A DNA stretch of 64,000 nucleotides from JAFDBW01 sp963723355 (GTDB lineage: Bacteria; Desulfobacterota; Desulfuromonadia; Desulfuromonadales; BM103). The notes below the pieces were generated by a model. That model saw only the letters and a program-made list of their open reading frames with translations. It did no database searches and had not been told where the DNA came from. Where the stretch lies: contig CAVRQQ010000005.1 in NCBI GenBank assembly GCA_963723355.1, forward strand, positions 1-64,000, written 5' to 3'. The position numbers and the translations under genes were made by a program. This document shows, one piece after another, positions 27,992-37,171 of the stretch (positions within the stretch are counted from its first letter, which is position 1; the number at the start of each line of letters is the position of its first letter).

Positions 27992-30094
27992 TCAACTCCC
28001 TTTCACAGTTTCTGCTGACAACATGTCGGCTTTTCGGGAAGTCCTGAAGCTCTTCAAAAAAAGAATGACAAGTACAGTCAAACCGGTCGCATGCACCCAC
28101 CAATCGGCAGGCCAGAGCAAAGCTACGGCACAACCTAGCGACAATAATCTTGTGAACAGGTCGAGCCGAGCCTCCATGAACCCTTCGATCCCGGCAGCAA
28201 AAGCATAAAGACCAAACAGGGCAAAAAAGAAAATCGTGAAATCGTCAATAAATGAACCACCAATGAAAGGAGTGTATGCAAAGAGCAACGGGATTATATA
28301 AAGACCCTTTGCCAATTTCCATGATTGGAACCCGGTCTCCATCGGCTTGGTACCGGCAATTGCAGCACCGGTAAAGGCCGCTAAAGCGACAGGGGGCGTA
28401 ACGTTGGAGTCCTGGCTCAGCCAAAAGACGATCAAATGTGCCGCGAGCAGAGAAAATGTCAGTGTGTGCTCACTTAATACCGCCTCTCGCACCATGCCCG
28501 CCATGTCGACCGGTATCGCATCGACGATCATCCGGGCTGTCGCCGTTGTCATCGGATTGCCGATCTCAGCAAGCCGGTCTGGTGCGGCAAGCATGAATAA
28601 CGTCTTTGCTGCCTCCGGAATTTCGCCGCTGACCAGGGCCTTGACCAGGATGCCGTCTGCAATAAGAGCGTGCAGAGCCGGTGCCGAGAGCGTTCCCAGC
28701 ACGATGTAGGCTGCTGTAACCGGCAACCCCATGCCGAGGACCAGGGAGGCCAAGGCAATCAATGCGATCGCAATGATCAAGCTGTGACCGGCCCATTCAT
28801 TGATCATCAACGAAAAGGTGTTGCCGATACCGGCAGTGGCTATGACGTTGACGATCAAACCGACCGAACAGAGCAGAATTGCCGTCATCACCATATTTCG
28901 GGCACCTAAGGACATTGCTTCGATAATCGCTTTAGGCCCCATTTTGTTCGGTGAAAACCACGAGGCGACAATCACGGCAATAATACTTAGACCCGCTGCG
29001 TAGGTCGGAGTGAAGCCGTAGATCAGCAGGCCGATCAGCACTCCGATCGGCAAAAGAAAGACAATGCCGCCTTTCTTAAAGACTTCAATTGCTGAGACTT
29101 TTTCATCATCCAGTGCCGTGACATGGCTGCGCTTTGCTTCGATACGAACGAAGAAACCGACCGTAGCGAAGTAGAGTATTGCCGGCAGAATACTGACCAA
29201 AACAATGGTGTTGTAGGATATCTGCGTGTAAGTAGCCATGACAAAGGCACCGGCACCCATAATCGGCGGCATCAATTGACCGCCGGTGGACGCAGCCGAT
29301 TCGACCCCGGCCGCGAACTTGGCGGGGAATCCGGCGCGTTTCATCAACGGAATGGTAATAACGCCGGTCGAGGCAGTGTTGGCCACTGCCGACCCGGAGA
29401 TGGTTCCCATCAGGCCTGAGGCCATGACGGCAACCAGGCCCGGCCCACCAACCATCCTACCTGCCACGGCACGGGCCAGGTCGATGACGAACTCCCCTGC
29501 CCCGGAACGCAGCAAAAATGCTCCAAACAGGATGAACATAAAGACGTAAGTTGATGAAATACTGGCAATCGTACCGAATAGAGCGTCATCTCCGTAAACA
29601 CTGCGGAACAGGATCGTTTCAAGTGACAGACCTGCAAACTTGAACACCCCACTGATGTGCTTTCCCCACCAGGCGACATAACTGAGGGCAGTAATGATCA
29701 ACACAGGGATGAACCAGCCGGCGACCCGTCGGGTAAACTCGAGGGTGCAGAGGATCAGGATGATACCGGCCCCCCATTCTGCCGGTGCAAGACGAACACC
29801 TCGCGCGTAGATGGCGTCTTCCATGGCAATCAGATAAAGCGCGGAGCTTGCGGCCAGCAGCCCGAGCAGGACATCCAGAAGGCGCCACATCAGGGTCGGG
29901 TTTTTGCGAAGCGGATAAACCAGTGAGGCAATCAGGGCAAATCCGGCGAAATGCAGAGAATTCTGCCATAGCGATGAGAGGACCGATACCACGTTGAACC
30001 AGATATGCAGCAACGAGACCGCAACCCCAAGAGTGATCAGCAGGCGGGTCGGTTCAGGGCGTATTTCGGGTTCGATTACGGGTGTCTTCAGCAA
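27992..30094 (-). CDS. TRAP transporter fused permease, TAXI family (DctQM type)
   Basis: The start is a TTG (30094) with GGAG about 9 bases upstream. The 700-residue protein is hydrophobic throughout, with an N-terminal small-subunit-like part and the large permease. The latter shows the TRAP signatures GAFLLRSGAGEFVIDLARA, PLMKRAGFPAKFAAGVESAAS and GMGLPVTAAYIVLGTL. In TAXI-type TRAP systems the two membrane subunits are often fused like this. It imports a small carboxylate, such as glutamate- or dicarboxylate-like substrates, using a sodium or proton gradient. The partner binding protein is encoded 60 bases upstream. Confidence 0.93.
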   Translation of the reverse strand: MLKTPVIEPEIRPEPTRLLITLGVAVSLLHIWFNVVSVLSSLWQNSLHFAGFALIASLVYPLRKNPTLMWRLLDVLLGLLAASSALYLIAMEDAIYARGVRLAPAEWGAGIILILCTLEFTRRVAGWFIPVLIITALSYVAWWGKHISGVFKFAGLSLETILFRSVYGDDALFGTIASISSTYVFMFILFGAFLLRSGAGEFVIDLARAVAGRMVGGPGLVAVMASGLMGTISGSAVANTASTGVITIPLMKRAGFPAKFAAGVESAASTGGQLMPPIMGAGAFVMATYTQISYNTIVLVSILPAILYFATVGFFVRIEAKRSHVTALDDEKVSAIEVFKKGGIVFLLPIGVLIGLLIYGFTPTYAAGLSIIAVIVASWFSPNKMGPKAIIEAMSLGARNMVMTAILLCSVGLIVNVIATAGIGNTFSLMINEWAGHSLIIAIALIALASLVLGMGLPVTAAYIVLGTLSAPALHALIADGILVKALVSGEIPEAAKTLFMLAAPDRLAEIGNPMTTATARMIVDAIPVDMAGMVREAVLSEHTLTFSLLAAHLIVFWLSQDSNVTPPVALAAFTGAAIAGTKPMETGFQSWKLAKGLYIIPLLFAYTPFIGGSFIDDFTIFFFALFGLYAFAAGIEGFMEARLDLFTRLLSLGCAVALLWPADWWVHATGLTVLVILFLKSFRTSRKADMLSAETVKGS

Positions 30095-30153
30095 CAGAAA
30101 CTCCGGGATTGTCAGCGGCCACCCCGGTTGGGGTGGCCGCGTGGGTCAGATGA

Positions 30154-31176
30154 TTACTTGACAAGCAGGCGGGCCGGAATTTCAATCCCGACTTCCTGAT
30201 AGTATTTGGCCGCACCGGGATGCAACGGCATCGGCAGTCCGGCTATGGCCTTCTCGATCGCCATTGCCTTGGTTGCGCCGTGGATGGCGTTCAGGAAAGG
30301 CAGGTTCTCATAGATGGTTTTGGTAATCTGGTAGACGGCATCCTCATCAACGTCAGCACGGACACCCAGGAAGTTCGGCTGAGCGATGGTGTTGATGTCC
30401 TTCTTCTGGCCGGGATAGGTCTCGGCCGGGATCACGTAGCGGGTCCAGAGGCCGAGGCCGCCATCCGCCTGCTTCATCTGCTCGTCGGTCAAGTCAAGGA
30501 CGACCATGTCGTCACCCAGGTTGGCCATCGCCTTGGTCACGGCGCTGGCCGGGACCCCGGCAGGGATGCCGAAACCGGAAATCTGGCCGTTCTGCAGTGC
30601 ATCGGCGGTCGGGCCGTAACCGACATAGATGAGGTTGTAATCCTTTTCAATGTCAACGCCGAGGTTGCCGAGGATGACAGCATTGGAGCCAAGGGTTCCG
30701 GAGTTCTTCTTGCCCATCGACATGGCTTCCCCCTTCAGGGCGACCATGTCGCTGATGGTCCCGGTTTTGGCAAATTTCTTCAACACGGCGTAATGCTCGA
30801 CGTTCTGCCAGAGCATGCTGACCGAACGCAGGTTCTTCTGCGGCCCTTCCGACTCGATCGGGCCGGTGCCGTTCCAGGCATAAGCACCGTAGAGGCCCTG
30901 GAGAATGGCAAACTGTACTTCATTCTCACGCAGCAGTTTGATGTTCTCGCCGGAACCGGCCGAATTGATCGCTGACATGCCGATTTTCTGCGTTGGCTGC
31001 AACTTGACTTTGACCAGAGTTGAAAGGGCGACGCCGACCGGATAGTAAGTTCCACCGGTCGATGCGGTGGCAAGCAGATAGTTGCGCTCGTCTGCCGCCT
31101 GGGCGGTCGTGATGGAGCCGAACAGCATGGTCACTGCGGCCACTACAAACATGAACTGCCTGATTCTCTTCATCAT
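30154..31176 (-). CDS. TAXI family TRAP transporter solute-binding protein
   Basis: I place the start at ATG 31176 (MMKRIRQ), since GAGGAG lies at good spacing before it; the in-frame ATG 15 bases earlier overlaps that site. The protein is about 340 residues. The signal peptide ends AQA|ADERNYLL, and the mature start ATASTGGTYYPVGVALSTL is the TAXI signature. It captures the substrate in the periplasm and delivers it to the fused permease downstream. The ligand cannot be read from sequence. The two genes form one minus-strand unit. Confidence 0.93.
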   Translation of the reverse strand: MMKRIRQFMFVVAAVTMLFGSITTAQAADERNYLLATASTGGTYYPVGVALSTLVKVKLQPTQKIGMSAINSAGSGENIKLLRENEVQFAILQGLYGAYAWNGTGPIESEGPQKNLRSVSMLWQNVEHYAVLKKFAKTGTISDMVALKGEAMSMGKKNSGTLGSNAVILGNLGVDIEKDYNLIYVGYGPTADALQNGQISGFGIPAGVPASAVTKAMANLGDDMVVLDLTDEQMKQADGGLGLWTRYVIPAETYPGQKKDINTIAQPNFLGVRADVDEDAVYQITKTIYENLPFLNAIHGATKAMAIEKAIAGLPMPLHPGAAKYYQEVGIEIPARLLVK

Positions 31177-31274
31177 TTTTTTTCTCCTCATCTAGGTGTT
31201 TTATTGCTCATTTACCAGCAGTCAGCCTGTCCCGCAAGATCCGGCAGAGCAGGCTGGTCATCGTTTGAGATAAT

Positions 31275-32060
31275 TCAATATCCTCTGATCATACCACCAT
31301 CCACTGTGATCGTGCTGCCCGTGACATAGGAGCTGGCACCAGAAGCAAGGAAGCAGACGACCTTGGCGAACTCTTCGGTATCTCCGTAGCGTCTCAGGGG
31401 GATGCGTTGCAACGCCTCGTCAACCACCTGCTCCTTGCTGACCCCCCGCTTCTCGGCGTTGAAACGGTCGAGGTAGGCGGTGCGATCCGTGGCGATGCGC
31501 CCGGGCGCTACGGTATTGACCAGTATATTATATGGCGCCAGTTCGTCAGCCAGGGTTTTTGCCAGACCAAGGATCCCCATTCGGAAGACATTGGAAAGAA
31601 TCAGCCCGGGAATCGGTTGCTTGATCGAGGCCGATGTAACATTGATAATCCGTCCACCATTCTCCTTCAGGTCAGGTAAAACGTTCCGGATCAGCCGTAC
31701 ATAACTGAGCAGATTCAGCTCAAATGCAGCTTGCCAGACGGAATCATCGACCTGGTCGAAGCCACCACCAGGTGGCCCACCGGCGTTATTGATCAGAATA
31801 TCTATGCGGCCAAGCCGTTCTCTGGTTACGGCAACCAGAGCCTCGATCTGATCAGCACTGGTGATGTCGCAAGGGCAGCTTTCCACCCTGCCTCTGGCTT
31901 CTCCCTGTATCTGTTGACGGGCCATTTCCAGTTGCCCGGCATCACGGCTGGTGAGCATGACATCACACCCTTCAACGGCCAGCTGCAAGGCGATCGCCCT
32001 GCCCAGCCCCTTGCTCGAAGCGACCACCAGGGCGACTTTTCCCGTCAGGTGTAAATCCAA
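31275..32060 (-). CDS. SDR-family protein with atypical active site
   Basis: The 261-residue protein has the Rossmann fold of short-chain dehydrogenases: VVASSKGLGRAIA at the nucleotide site, NNAGGPPGGG after beta-4, and the C-terminal TGSTITVDGGM. The usual catalytic YxxxK is missing. The region after INVTSASIKQPIPG reads LILSNVFRMG, with no Tyr at the expected place. Some SDR subgroups share this LxxSNxxR form, from memory. It may bind a cofactor without classic catalysis, or use other residues. It follows the TAXI transporter genes on the same strand with a gap of about 100 bases. Confidence 0.85.
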   Translation of the reverse strand: MDLHLTGKVALVVASSKGLGRAIALQLAVEGCDVMLTSRDAGQLEMARQQIQGEARGRVESCPCDITSADQIEALVAVTRERLGRIDILINNAGGPPGGGFDQVDDSVWQAAFELNLLSYVRLIRNVLPDLKENGGRIINVTSASIKQPIPGLILSNVFRMGILGLAKTLADELAPYNILVNTVAPGRIATDRTAYLDRFNAEKRGVSKEQVVDEALQRIPLRRYGDTEEFAKVVCFLASGASSYVTGSTITVDGGMIRGY

Positions 32061-32339
32061 TCCAGGCTCCTTTTGACTTTCTTGACAAAACAGATCAGCA
32101 ATCTGAGGAATCCTAATAGTGCCAGTTTATCAAACATTAAAGAATTTGGAACAGGGGAAGATTAATTTCCTGTTCCTCTGCCGCGTGAGATCAGCTCCGG
32201 AGGTTGATTATACAAACCAGCAATAAATTGATATCATGTCCGTTACGAGGCCCGATTCATAGTCAAAAGGGTTACAACAGAGCACTGAAAGCTCAGACAC
32301 CGGTCATTCAGAATGCAAAATCCGCAGGGGGATAAATCT

Positions 32340-32930
32340 ATGAGGACAATAGCTCTTGCCGTTTTACTTGTACTTTTCGCTTCGACGGCCCAGGCAAAGA
32401 TATATCGATGGGTAGACAAAAACGGAAGCGTGCATTTCAGCGACAAGCCCTATTCCGAAGATGCTCAGGAGATCAAGATAAACGAGACAGGCATTGAACT
32501 GGATGAGGCTTCTGTTGACGAGGAGCAGGAGCAACCAGCGGCAACATCCCCTGTCACAGAAAAATCTATACAGCAACCTGCCAGCAAGGACAATACAACC
32601 AGGGAAAATCCTGTTAAAAAAGAACAACCAGAAGATACGACCATTACCGAGGCCGATTACAAGATCTCAACCACTATCGGCAAGCTCGGTGCTGACCTTA
32701 TCAGTATTTCCGGTCGAATCGGTTCAGGGCCAAAATGTTATGACATGTCTGTGATCGCCACGGCAACCAACGATAGCGGCTTGACCGCCAGAATCAAGGA
32801 TCAAGTCAGGAAAAGAAGTTCATTTGGTTCCGTCACTTTCAAAGGAACCGCCAAGGCTACTGGCAGTGCCGAGGACCGCGGTTTCTGGAAGGTCGATTCA
32901 GTTGAGATCCGCTGCAACGATACGGAGTAG
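32340..32930 (+). CDS. DUF4124-domain secreted protein
   Basis: The start is ATG 32340, after CAGGGGG. An upstream in-frame ATG would precede the signal peptide. The 196-residue protein has a signal peptide (ending TAQA|KIYRWVDKNG) directly followed by the DUF4124 motif IYRWVDKNGSVHFSDKPY. A Gln/Glu/Pro-rich linker follows (about 45-100), and then a beta-rich C-terminal domain of unknown family with two Cys. DUF4124 proteins are periplasmic and little studied. It is convergent with prsR. No partner is evident. Confidence 0.85.
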   Translation: MRTIALAVLLVLFASTAQAKIYRWVDKNGSVHFSDKPYSEDAQEIKINETGIELDEASVDEEQEQPAATSPVTEKSIQQPASKDNTTRENPVKKEQPEDTTITEADYKISTTIGKLGADLISISGRIGSGPKCYDMSVIATATNDSGLTARIKDQVRKRSSFGSVTFKGTAKATGSAEDRGFWKVDSVEIRCNDTE

Positions 32931-32982
32931 CCGCATGCGGTACTGATCTTCAGGTCGCTGAACGACAGGCATCGTTATGATT

Positions 32983-34389
32983 TCAGTCGCCTGTCTCTTC
33001 AACATAAAGGCCGTGTCTTTTCATCAGGTCATAAAGTGTCGGCCGGCTGACACCCAGTGTCTCAGCCGCCTTCAGGACGTTGCCTTCGGCCTCCGCCAGC
33101 GCTTCGTTAGCGAGGTTCTTTTCAAGCATATTTCGCGCTTCTTTCAATTTCATGCCGCTGAAGTTGAGATTATGTCCGACGGTCTCAACTATGGTCTCGT
33201 CACCGCCGGGCTCAGGCGTGAAACCGAGATCTTCGGGCTCTATAGTGAGGGATTCCGTCATAATCACAGCCCTCTTGACCCGGTTTTCGAGCTCACGGAT
33301 ATTCCCTGGCCAATCGTAACTATTTATAGCCCTGAGAGATGTAACGCTGAAGTATTTAACACGACGTTTGAACTCGTGTGCATAGCGCCGCATAAACAGG
33401 TTGGCGAGCAGGGCAATATCAGTACCTCTATCCTTGAGTCGCGGCAGATTGGCAGTAACGACCCCGATTCGGTAGTACAGGTCCTCTCTGAACTCACCGC
33501 TCTTGATCGCCTCCTCGATGTTAATGTTGGTCGCTGCGACAATCCTGGCATCAACTTCAATATTTTCCCGGCCGCCGACTCGCTGGATAACTTTCTCCTG
33601 AAGGAAGCGCAGCAGTTTGACCTGCAGCAAGAGAGGCATGTCTCCGATTTCATCAAGGAACAGTGTTCCGCCATGGGCAAATTCGACCTTGCCCTGTACA
33701 CGGGCCTGCGCTCCAGTGAAAGAGCCTTTTTCATGTCCAAACAGTTCAGCCTCCAACAGATTTTCAGGGATGGCGCCGCAGTTGATTGGTATGAAAGGAC
33801 CATTCTTCCTCAAGCTGTTCTCATGAATTGCCTTGGCGACAAGTTCCTTGCCAGTACCGCTTTCACCGAGGATCAACACCGGAACGTCAATCGAACCAAC
33901 CTTGCGGACAATTGAAAAAATCTCCTCCATCTGCGGACACTGGCCGAATATGCCCTCCATGGTTGCCCCACCACGCGCTTTTTGTTCCTGCAAGAGGTGA
34001 TTTTCTGCTTCCAGATTTGCCAGATGGAATGCCCTGGAGAGGATAACCTTCAAGGTGTCAAGGTCTATCGGCTTTTGGCAGTAATCATAGGCACCCAGGC
34101 CGATTGCAGTCAGAGCATTTTCGTGTTCTTCGTTACCGGAGACGACAACAACCTTGGTGTTCTTCCCTTCAAAGAGGATTTCTTCAAGCACACGCAGCCC
34201 TTCAGTCGCACCATCAGCATCGGGAGGTAACCCCAAATCGAGAGTGACGACCACTGGCTGATGTTTTTTGAATAGTTCAAGTGCCTTAAGGCCATCTTCA
34301 GCAAGCAGGACCTTGTAGTCTTTGTCCAGCCCCCATTTGAGCTGCTTTCTGATTCCACTGTCGTCGTCTACAACAAGCAAATATTCCAT
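32983..34389 (-). CDS. prsR: PrsR, sigma-54-dependent response regulator of the exosortase A locus
   Basis: The 468-residue NtrC-type activator has a receiver domain (D51 in VVTLDLGLPP), a sigma-54 AAA+ domain with Walker A GESGTGKE, GSFTGA (GAFTGA variant for sigma-54 contact) and GGTLFLDEIGDMP, and a C-terminal Fis-type HTH (LKAAETLGVSRPTLYDLMK). It matches the PEP-CTERM-system response regulator family (TIGR02915) by architecture and context. It should activate sigma-54 promoters for exosortase or exopolysaccharide functions. It lies 47 bases after prsK. A sigma-54-like site occurs at 38461-38477 in front of the plus-strand cassette. Confidence 0.93.
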   Translation of the reverse strand: MEYLLVVDDDSGIRKQLKWGLDKDYKVLLAEDGLKALELFKKHQPVVVTLDLGLPPDADGATEGLRVLEEILFEGKNTKVVVVSGNEEHENALTAIGLGAYDYCQKPIDLDTLKVILSRAFHLANLEAENHLLQEQKARGGATMEGIFGQCPQMEEIFSIVRKVGSIDVPVLILGESGTGKELVAKAIHENSLRKNGPFIPINCGAIPENLLEAELFGHEKGSFTGAQARVQGKVEFAHGGTLFLDEIGDMPLLLQVKLLRFLQEKVIQRVGGRENIEVDARIVAATNINIEEAIKSGEFREDLYYRIGVVTANLPRLKDRGTDIALLANLFMRRYAHEFKRRVKYFSVTSLRAINSYDWPGNIRELENRVKRAVIMTESLTIEPEDLGFTPEPGGDETIVETVGHNLNFSGMKLKEARNMLEKNLANEALAEAEGNVLKAAETLGVSRPTLYDLMKRHGLYVEETGD

Positions 34390-34436
34390 GATTTAACCTT
34401 CTACATTTAATGTAAAGCTTAAACTATAAGTTGCAG

Positions 34437-36494
34437 TCACATATCCGCTAACGGCAGGTGAACTCTAAACGCGCTGCCCTCACCTTCCCTGCTGAACACT
34501 TCAATTTTGCCGCCATGAGCCTCGACAATATGCCGGCATTGATACAGGCCTATGCCGAAGCCATGTGACTTGGTTGATTGAAAAGGCCTGAACAGACGAT
34601 TCTGGATAAAATGTTCCGACATGCCGCAACCTTGATCGGTCACCTCAAAAAAAGCCGTGTCGTGCTTGCCGACTTCTACCACTATAGAATTCCTGCTTGA
34701 ATTGGCTTCGTATGCATTCAACAGCAAGTTGTGTATGACCTTTTCAATCTCTGCCGCATCAATGCAGACAGGTACCCGGTCCGTAGAGACAAGCATGTCA
34801 GGGGAACCGGCATCTTTGATACATCTCCGGACAACATCAGACAAATCACATGGGACGAGGTTCAGCTTCTTTGTTTCTTTGATGTTTTTCAGACGGGCAA
34901 TCAGAGCTTTCATCTTGCCAACGGTTTCATCAAGAGTTTCCAGCATGTCAACCTGGAATTCCGGGTTGTCGATATGCTCGCGGGCGTTGTCCATCATCAA
35001 CGAGAGATTGGAGACATGGTTCTTCAGGTCGTGAATGACGAAGGTCGAGACCCTGCCGATAGCCACCATCTCCTGCGCAGTGGACAGCTGCTCGGAAAGC
35101 TTCAAACCCAAGACTACAGCTGTTGCCTGGCTTGCAAGAACCTTCATCAGGTCAAAGTCTTCATAACTCAGGCGCTCTCCGGAATGAGCCGCCTCGCCAA
35201 GCATGATAAAACCTTCAAGGCTTTGCTCATATTTCAAAGGCACGCAGAGTTCCACCTTGAAAGGTTCCATTTGTAGTTTGAAATCTTCCAGTGATGGTTC
35301 ATGGCTGTCTGCGGCGTTGTAGATCCATTCTTCTGTTTCACCAAGATAAACAGGCAACGGGTGACTGGGAGTGAAATAGATTTGAGGGAGGTTCAACAAG
35401 CGATTGGCCACTTGTCGATAAGTTCCGGTTTCGGCATCCAGCAGGTAAAGCGACGCACCCTTGCGGGCAAAAGTTTCGCAGTAAAAGTTCAGAATGGCAT
35501 TCTGCAGCTTTTCCATATTTTCAGCTGATGAAAGCTGCGCCGTGAATTTCAACCATTCGTTGCGATAATCATATTTATGACGATAAAAATGTTTGTGCAG
35601 AAAGACTGTGAGCTTGCGGCGGTTTTTCTCGGAGAGGAGCATCAGCGCAACGGCTAGGCCGCTCAGAGCAGCAAAACCGATAAACACCAGACGTTGATTC
35701 TGCAGGCCGAAATATCTCAGGCCCTCACCTACACCGCCGAGCAGCAACAGGTAACAGCCAACAGCCAAGACGACCACGGAACGCGAAGCCACATCGCGAG
35801 AGATGACAAGACTGTTGATAGAGTACTGTCTAAGGCGGGAATAGCCGCACAGGCCTATGCCGATGATCATTGCCAGAGACCGGACCGGGATCAGGTTCAT
35901 GTCAATTGTGCGATGCAACAACACCTGGCTGTAATAGACCAGCATGGTGACAAGGATAATGCCCGTGCCCAGGACTTCATAGAGTACACTGGAACGTTCA
36001 ACGGCGGAAAAAGCCATCAGGGTCCGTTCCAGTTGATAAAGGGCAATAACGGTAAAGAAGAGTACGCAGAGGTAGAACCAGTAAGCGTTTCGGCTTACAA
36101 AAAGGATGTTCTCATCTGCAAAATCCGGAGAGAAGAAAAAACTTTGGAAGGGGCTCAGCAAGACAACCAGGGGCAAAGCAAGGCTGCCGACCAGCAGAAA
36201 CCAGGAGAACGGGGTCAGGTTATGAAACGCTTTCTTTCTGGCGAAGGTCTGCGCGAACAGCAACCAGCTTATGCCTAGAAAAGACTCGGCGACCAATGCA
36301 ACAGACTTGGCCGACTTCCACAACTCAGGTGTGTTAAGGGCAGCACGATCAGCGCCCTCAATAACGGCCAGCAACAATAACCCGGCAGCCAGAAACCAGT
36401 CGCCGGGTGAGCGTTTCTGTCTCTGTACCACTGCGAAGAGACCAAGAACGACAGCGGCCAGGATGGCGGTTACAGAGAGGAACGTTGTCGGCAT
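34437..36494 (-). CDS. prsK: PrsK, membrane sensor histidine kinase of the exosortase A locus
   Basis: The 685-residue kinase has an N-terminal block of many membrane helices (about residues 1-285). A GAF-like domain follows (about 320-440). The kinase core has the phospho-acceptor His in FVIHDLKNHVSNLSLM and an HATPase domain with LLNAYEAN, DQGCGM and GFGIGLYQCRHIVEAHGG. It matches the PEP-CTERM-system histidine kinase family (TIGR02916). It is encoded between epsI and prsR, so it should signal to PrsR. The ligand of its membrane domain is unknown. Confidence 0.93.
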   Translation of the reverse strand: MPTTFLSVTAILAAVVLGLFAVVQRQKRSPGDWFLAAGLLLLAVIEGADRAALNTPELWKSAKSVALVAESFLGISWLLFAQTFARKKAFHNLTPFSWFLLVGSLALPLVVLLSPFQSFFFSPDFADENILFVSRNAYWFYLCVLFFTVIALYQLERTLMAFSAVERSSVLYEVLGTGIILVTMLVYYSQVLLHRTIDMNLIPVRSLAMIIGIGLCGYSRLRQYSINSLVISRDVASRSVVVLAVGCYLLLLGGVGEGLRYFGLQNQRLVFIGFAALSGLAVALMLLSEKNRRKLTVFLHKHFYRHKYDYRNEWLKFTAQLSSAENMEKLQNAILNFYCETFARKGASLYLLDAETGTYRQVANRLLNLPQIYFTPSHPLPVYLGETEEWIYNAADSHEPSLEDFKLQMEPFKVELCVPLKYEQSLEGFIMLGEAAHSGERLSYEDFDLMKVLASQATAVVLGLKLSEQLSTAQEMVAIGRVSTFVIHDLKNHVSNLSLMMDNAREHIDNPEFQVDMLETLDETVGKMKALIARLKNIKETKKLNLVPCDLSDVVRRCIKDAGSPDMLVSTDRVPVCIDAAEIEKVIHNLLLNAYEANSSRNSIVVEVGKHDTAFFEVTDQGCGMSEHFIQNRLFRPFQSTKSHGFGIGLYQCRHIVEAHGGKIEVFSREGEGSAFRVHLPLADM

Positions 36495-36538
36495 AGACCT
36501 AAACTTTTCCCATCGAAGAATGCTGACCGATTTTTACA

Positions 36539-37171
36539 TCACAACGGCAGGACGTCTGCAATATGAGGATAGATTTCAGCCAGAAAACGATCACCTGCAT
36601 TTGCGGCCTCAGCCTGATCGTCCTCAAACTGAACCGAGATTCTTATAAAGGCGGAATCCCGGCGGTTATAAAAAATTGAATTAGTAATCTCGGCAAGTTT
36701 GAGTGAATATTCATCGGACAATGTCTGGCCTTTGACCTGGAAAAAATAAAGAAACAGCTCTTTCTGGTCATCTTTCTGGTAAACAGCCTGAACGAAAGGT
36801 AATTCCTTCCCTGCAACCTGAATCGCGCGTTTTTCCTCGGAGAGTTCAAACCAACCGCCGCCTGGCAGGCACTGCTTGGGTGAGTGGATCTGACCGCTGC
36901 CTGGACCGCCGGAATGGTAGCCAAGGTAAAGAGTCACATTATTACCTGCCCGGTCCTTGTAGACTCGATAAAGATAATCCGTCGGCTTCAAAACTTCGAG
37001 AACCTGGGGATTAAAGCGTGTTTGTCTGACCATGGTCCATTCGCCAGGGCTTGTGGAGATTTCCGTAAGGGGTTTATTGACCGGGACCGCAACGTTTGCA
37101 TGGGTAGCGATAAACAACGCCGTCAAACCGAGCAGAAGGTAGACAACGACATATCTCGCCTGGGCTTTCAT
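36539..37171 (-). CDS. epsI: EpsI family exosortase-associated protein
   Basis: The 210-residue protein has one N-terminal membrane helix (about 5-25) and an EpsI/DUF3485 domain. The latter shows YLGYHSGGPGSGQIHSPKQCLPGGGW with the Cys-bearing loop typical of the family, and YFFQVKG near the end. EpsI proteins always accompany exosortases and are sometimes fused to them. A role in exopolysaccharide or substrate processing is supposed but not proved. It overlaps xrtA by 4 bases (ATGA) and is followed by prsK. Confidence 0.92.
   Translation of the reverse strand: MKAQARYVVVYLLLGLTALFIATHANVAVPVNKPLTEISTSPGEWTMVRQTRFNPQVLEVLKPTDYLYRVYKDRAGNNVTLYLGYHSGGPGSGQIHSPKQCLPGGGWFELSEEKRAIQVAGKELPFVQAVYQKDDQKELFLYFFQVKGQTLSDEYSLKLAEITNSIFYNRRDSAFIRISVQFEDDQAEAANAGDRFLAEIYPHIADVLPL

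Noticed and set aside
32964..32995. Bidirectional terminator between the DUF4124 gene and prsR
   Set aside because: The stem GACAGGC/GCCTGTC has an 18-base loop and runs into the prsR coding end, with no clear T-run.
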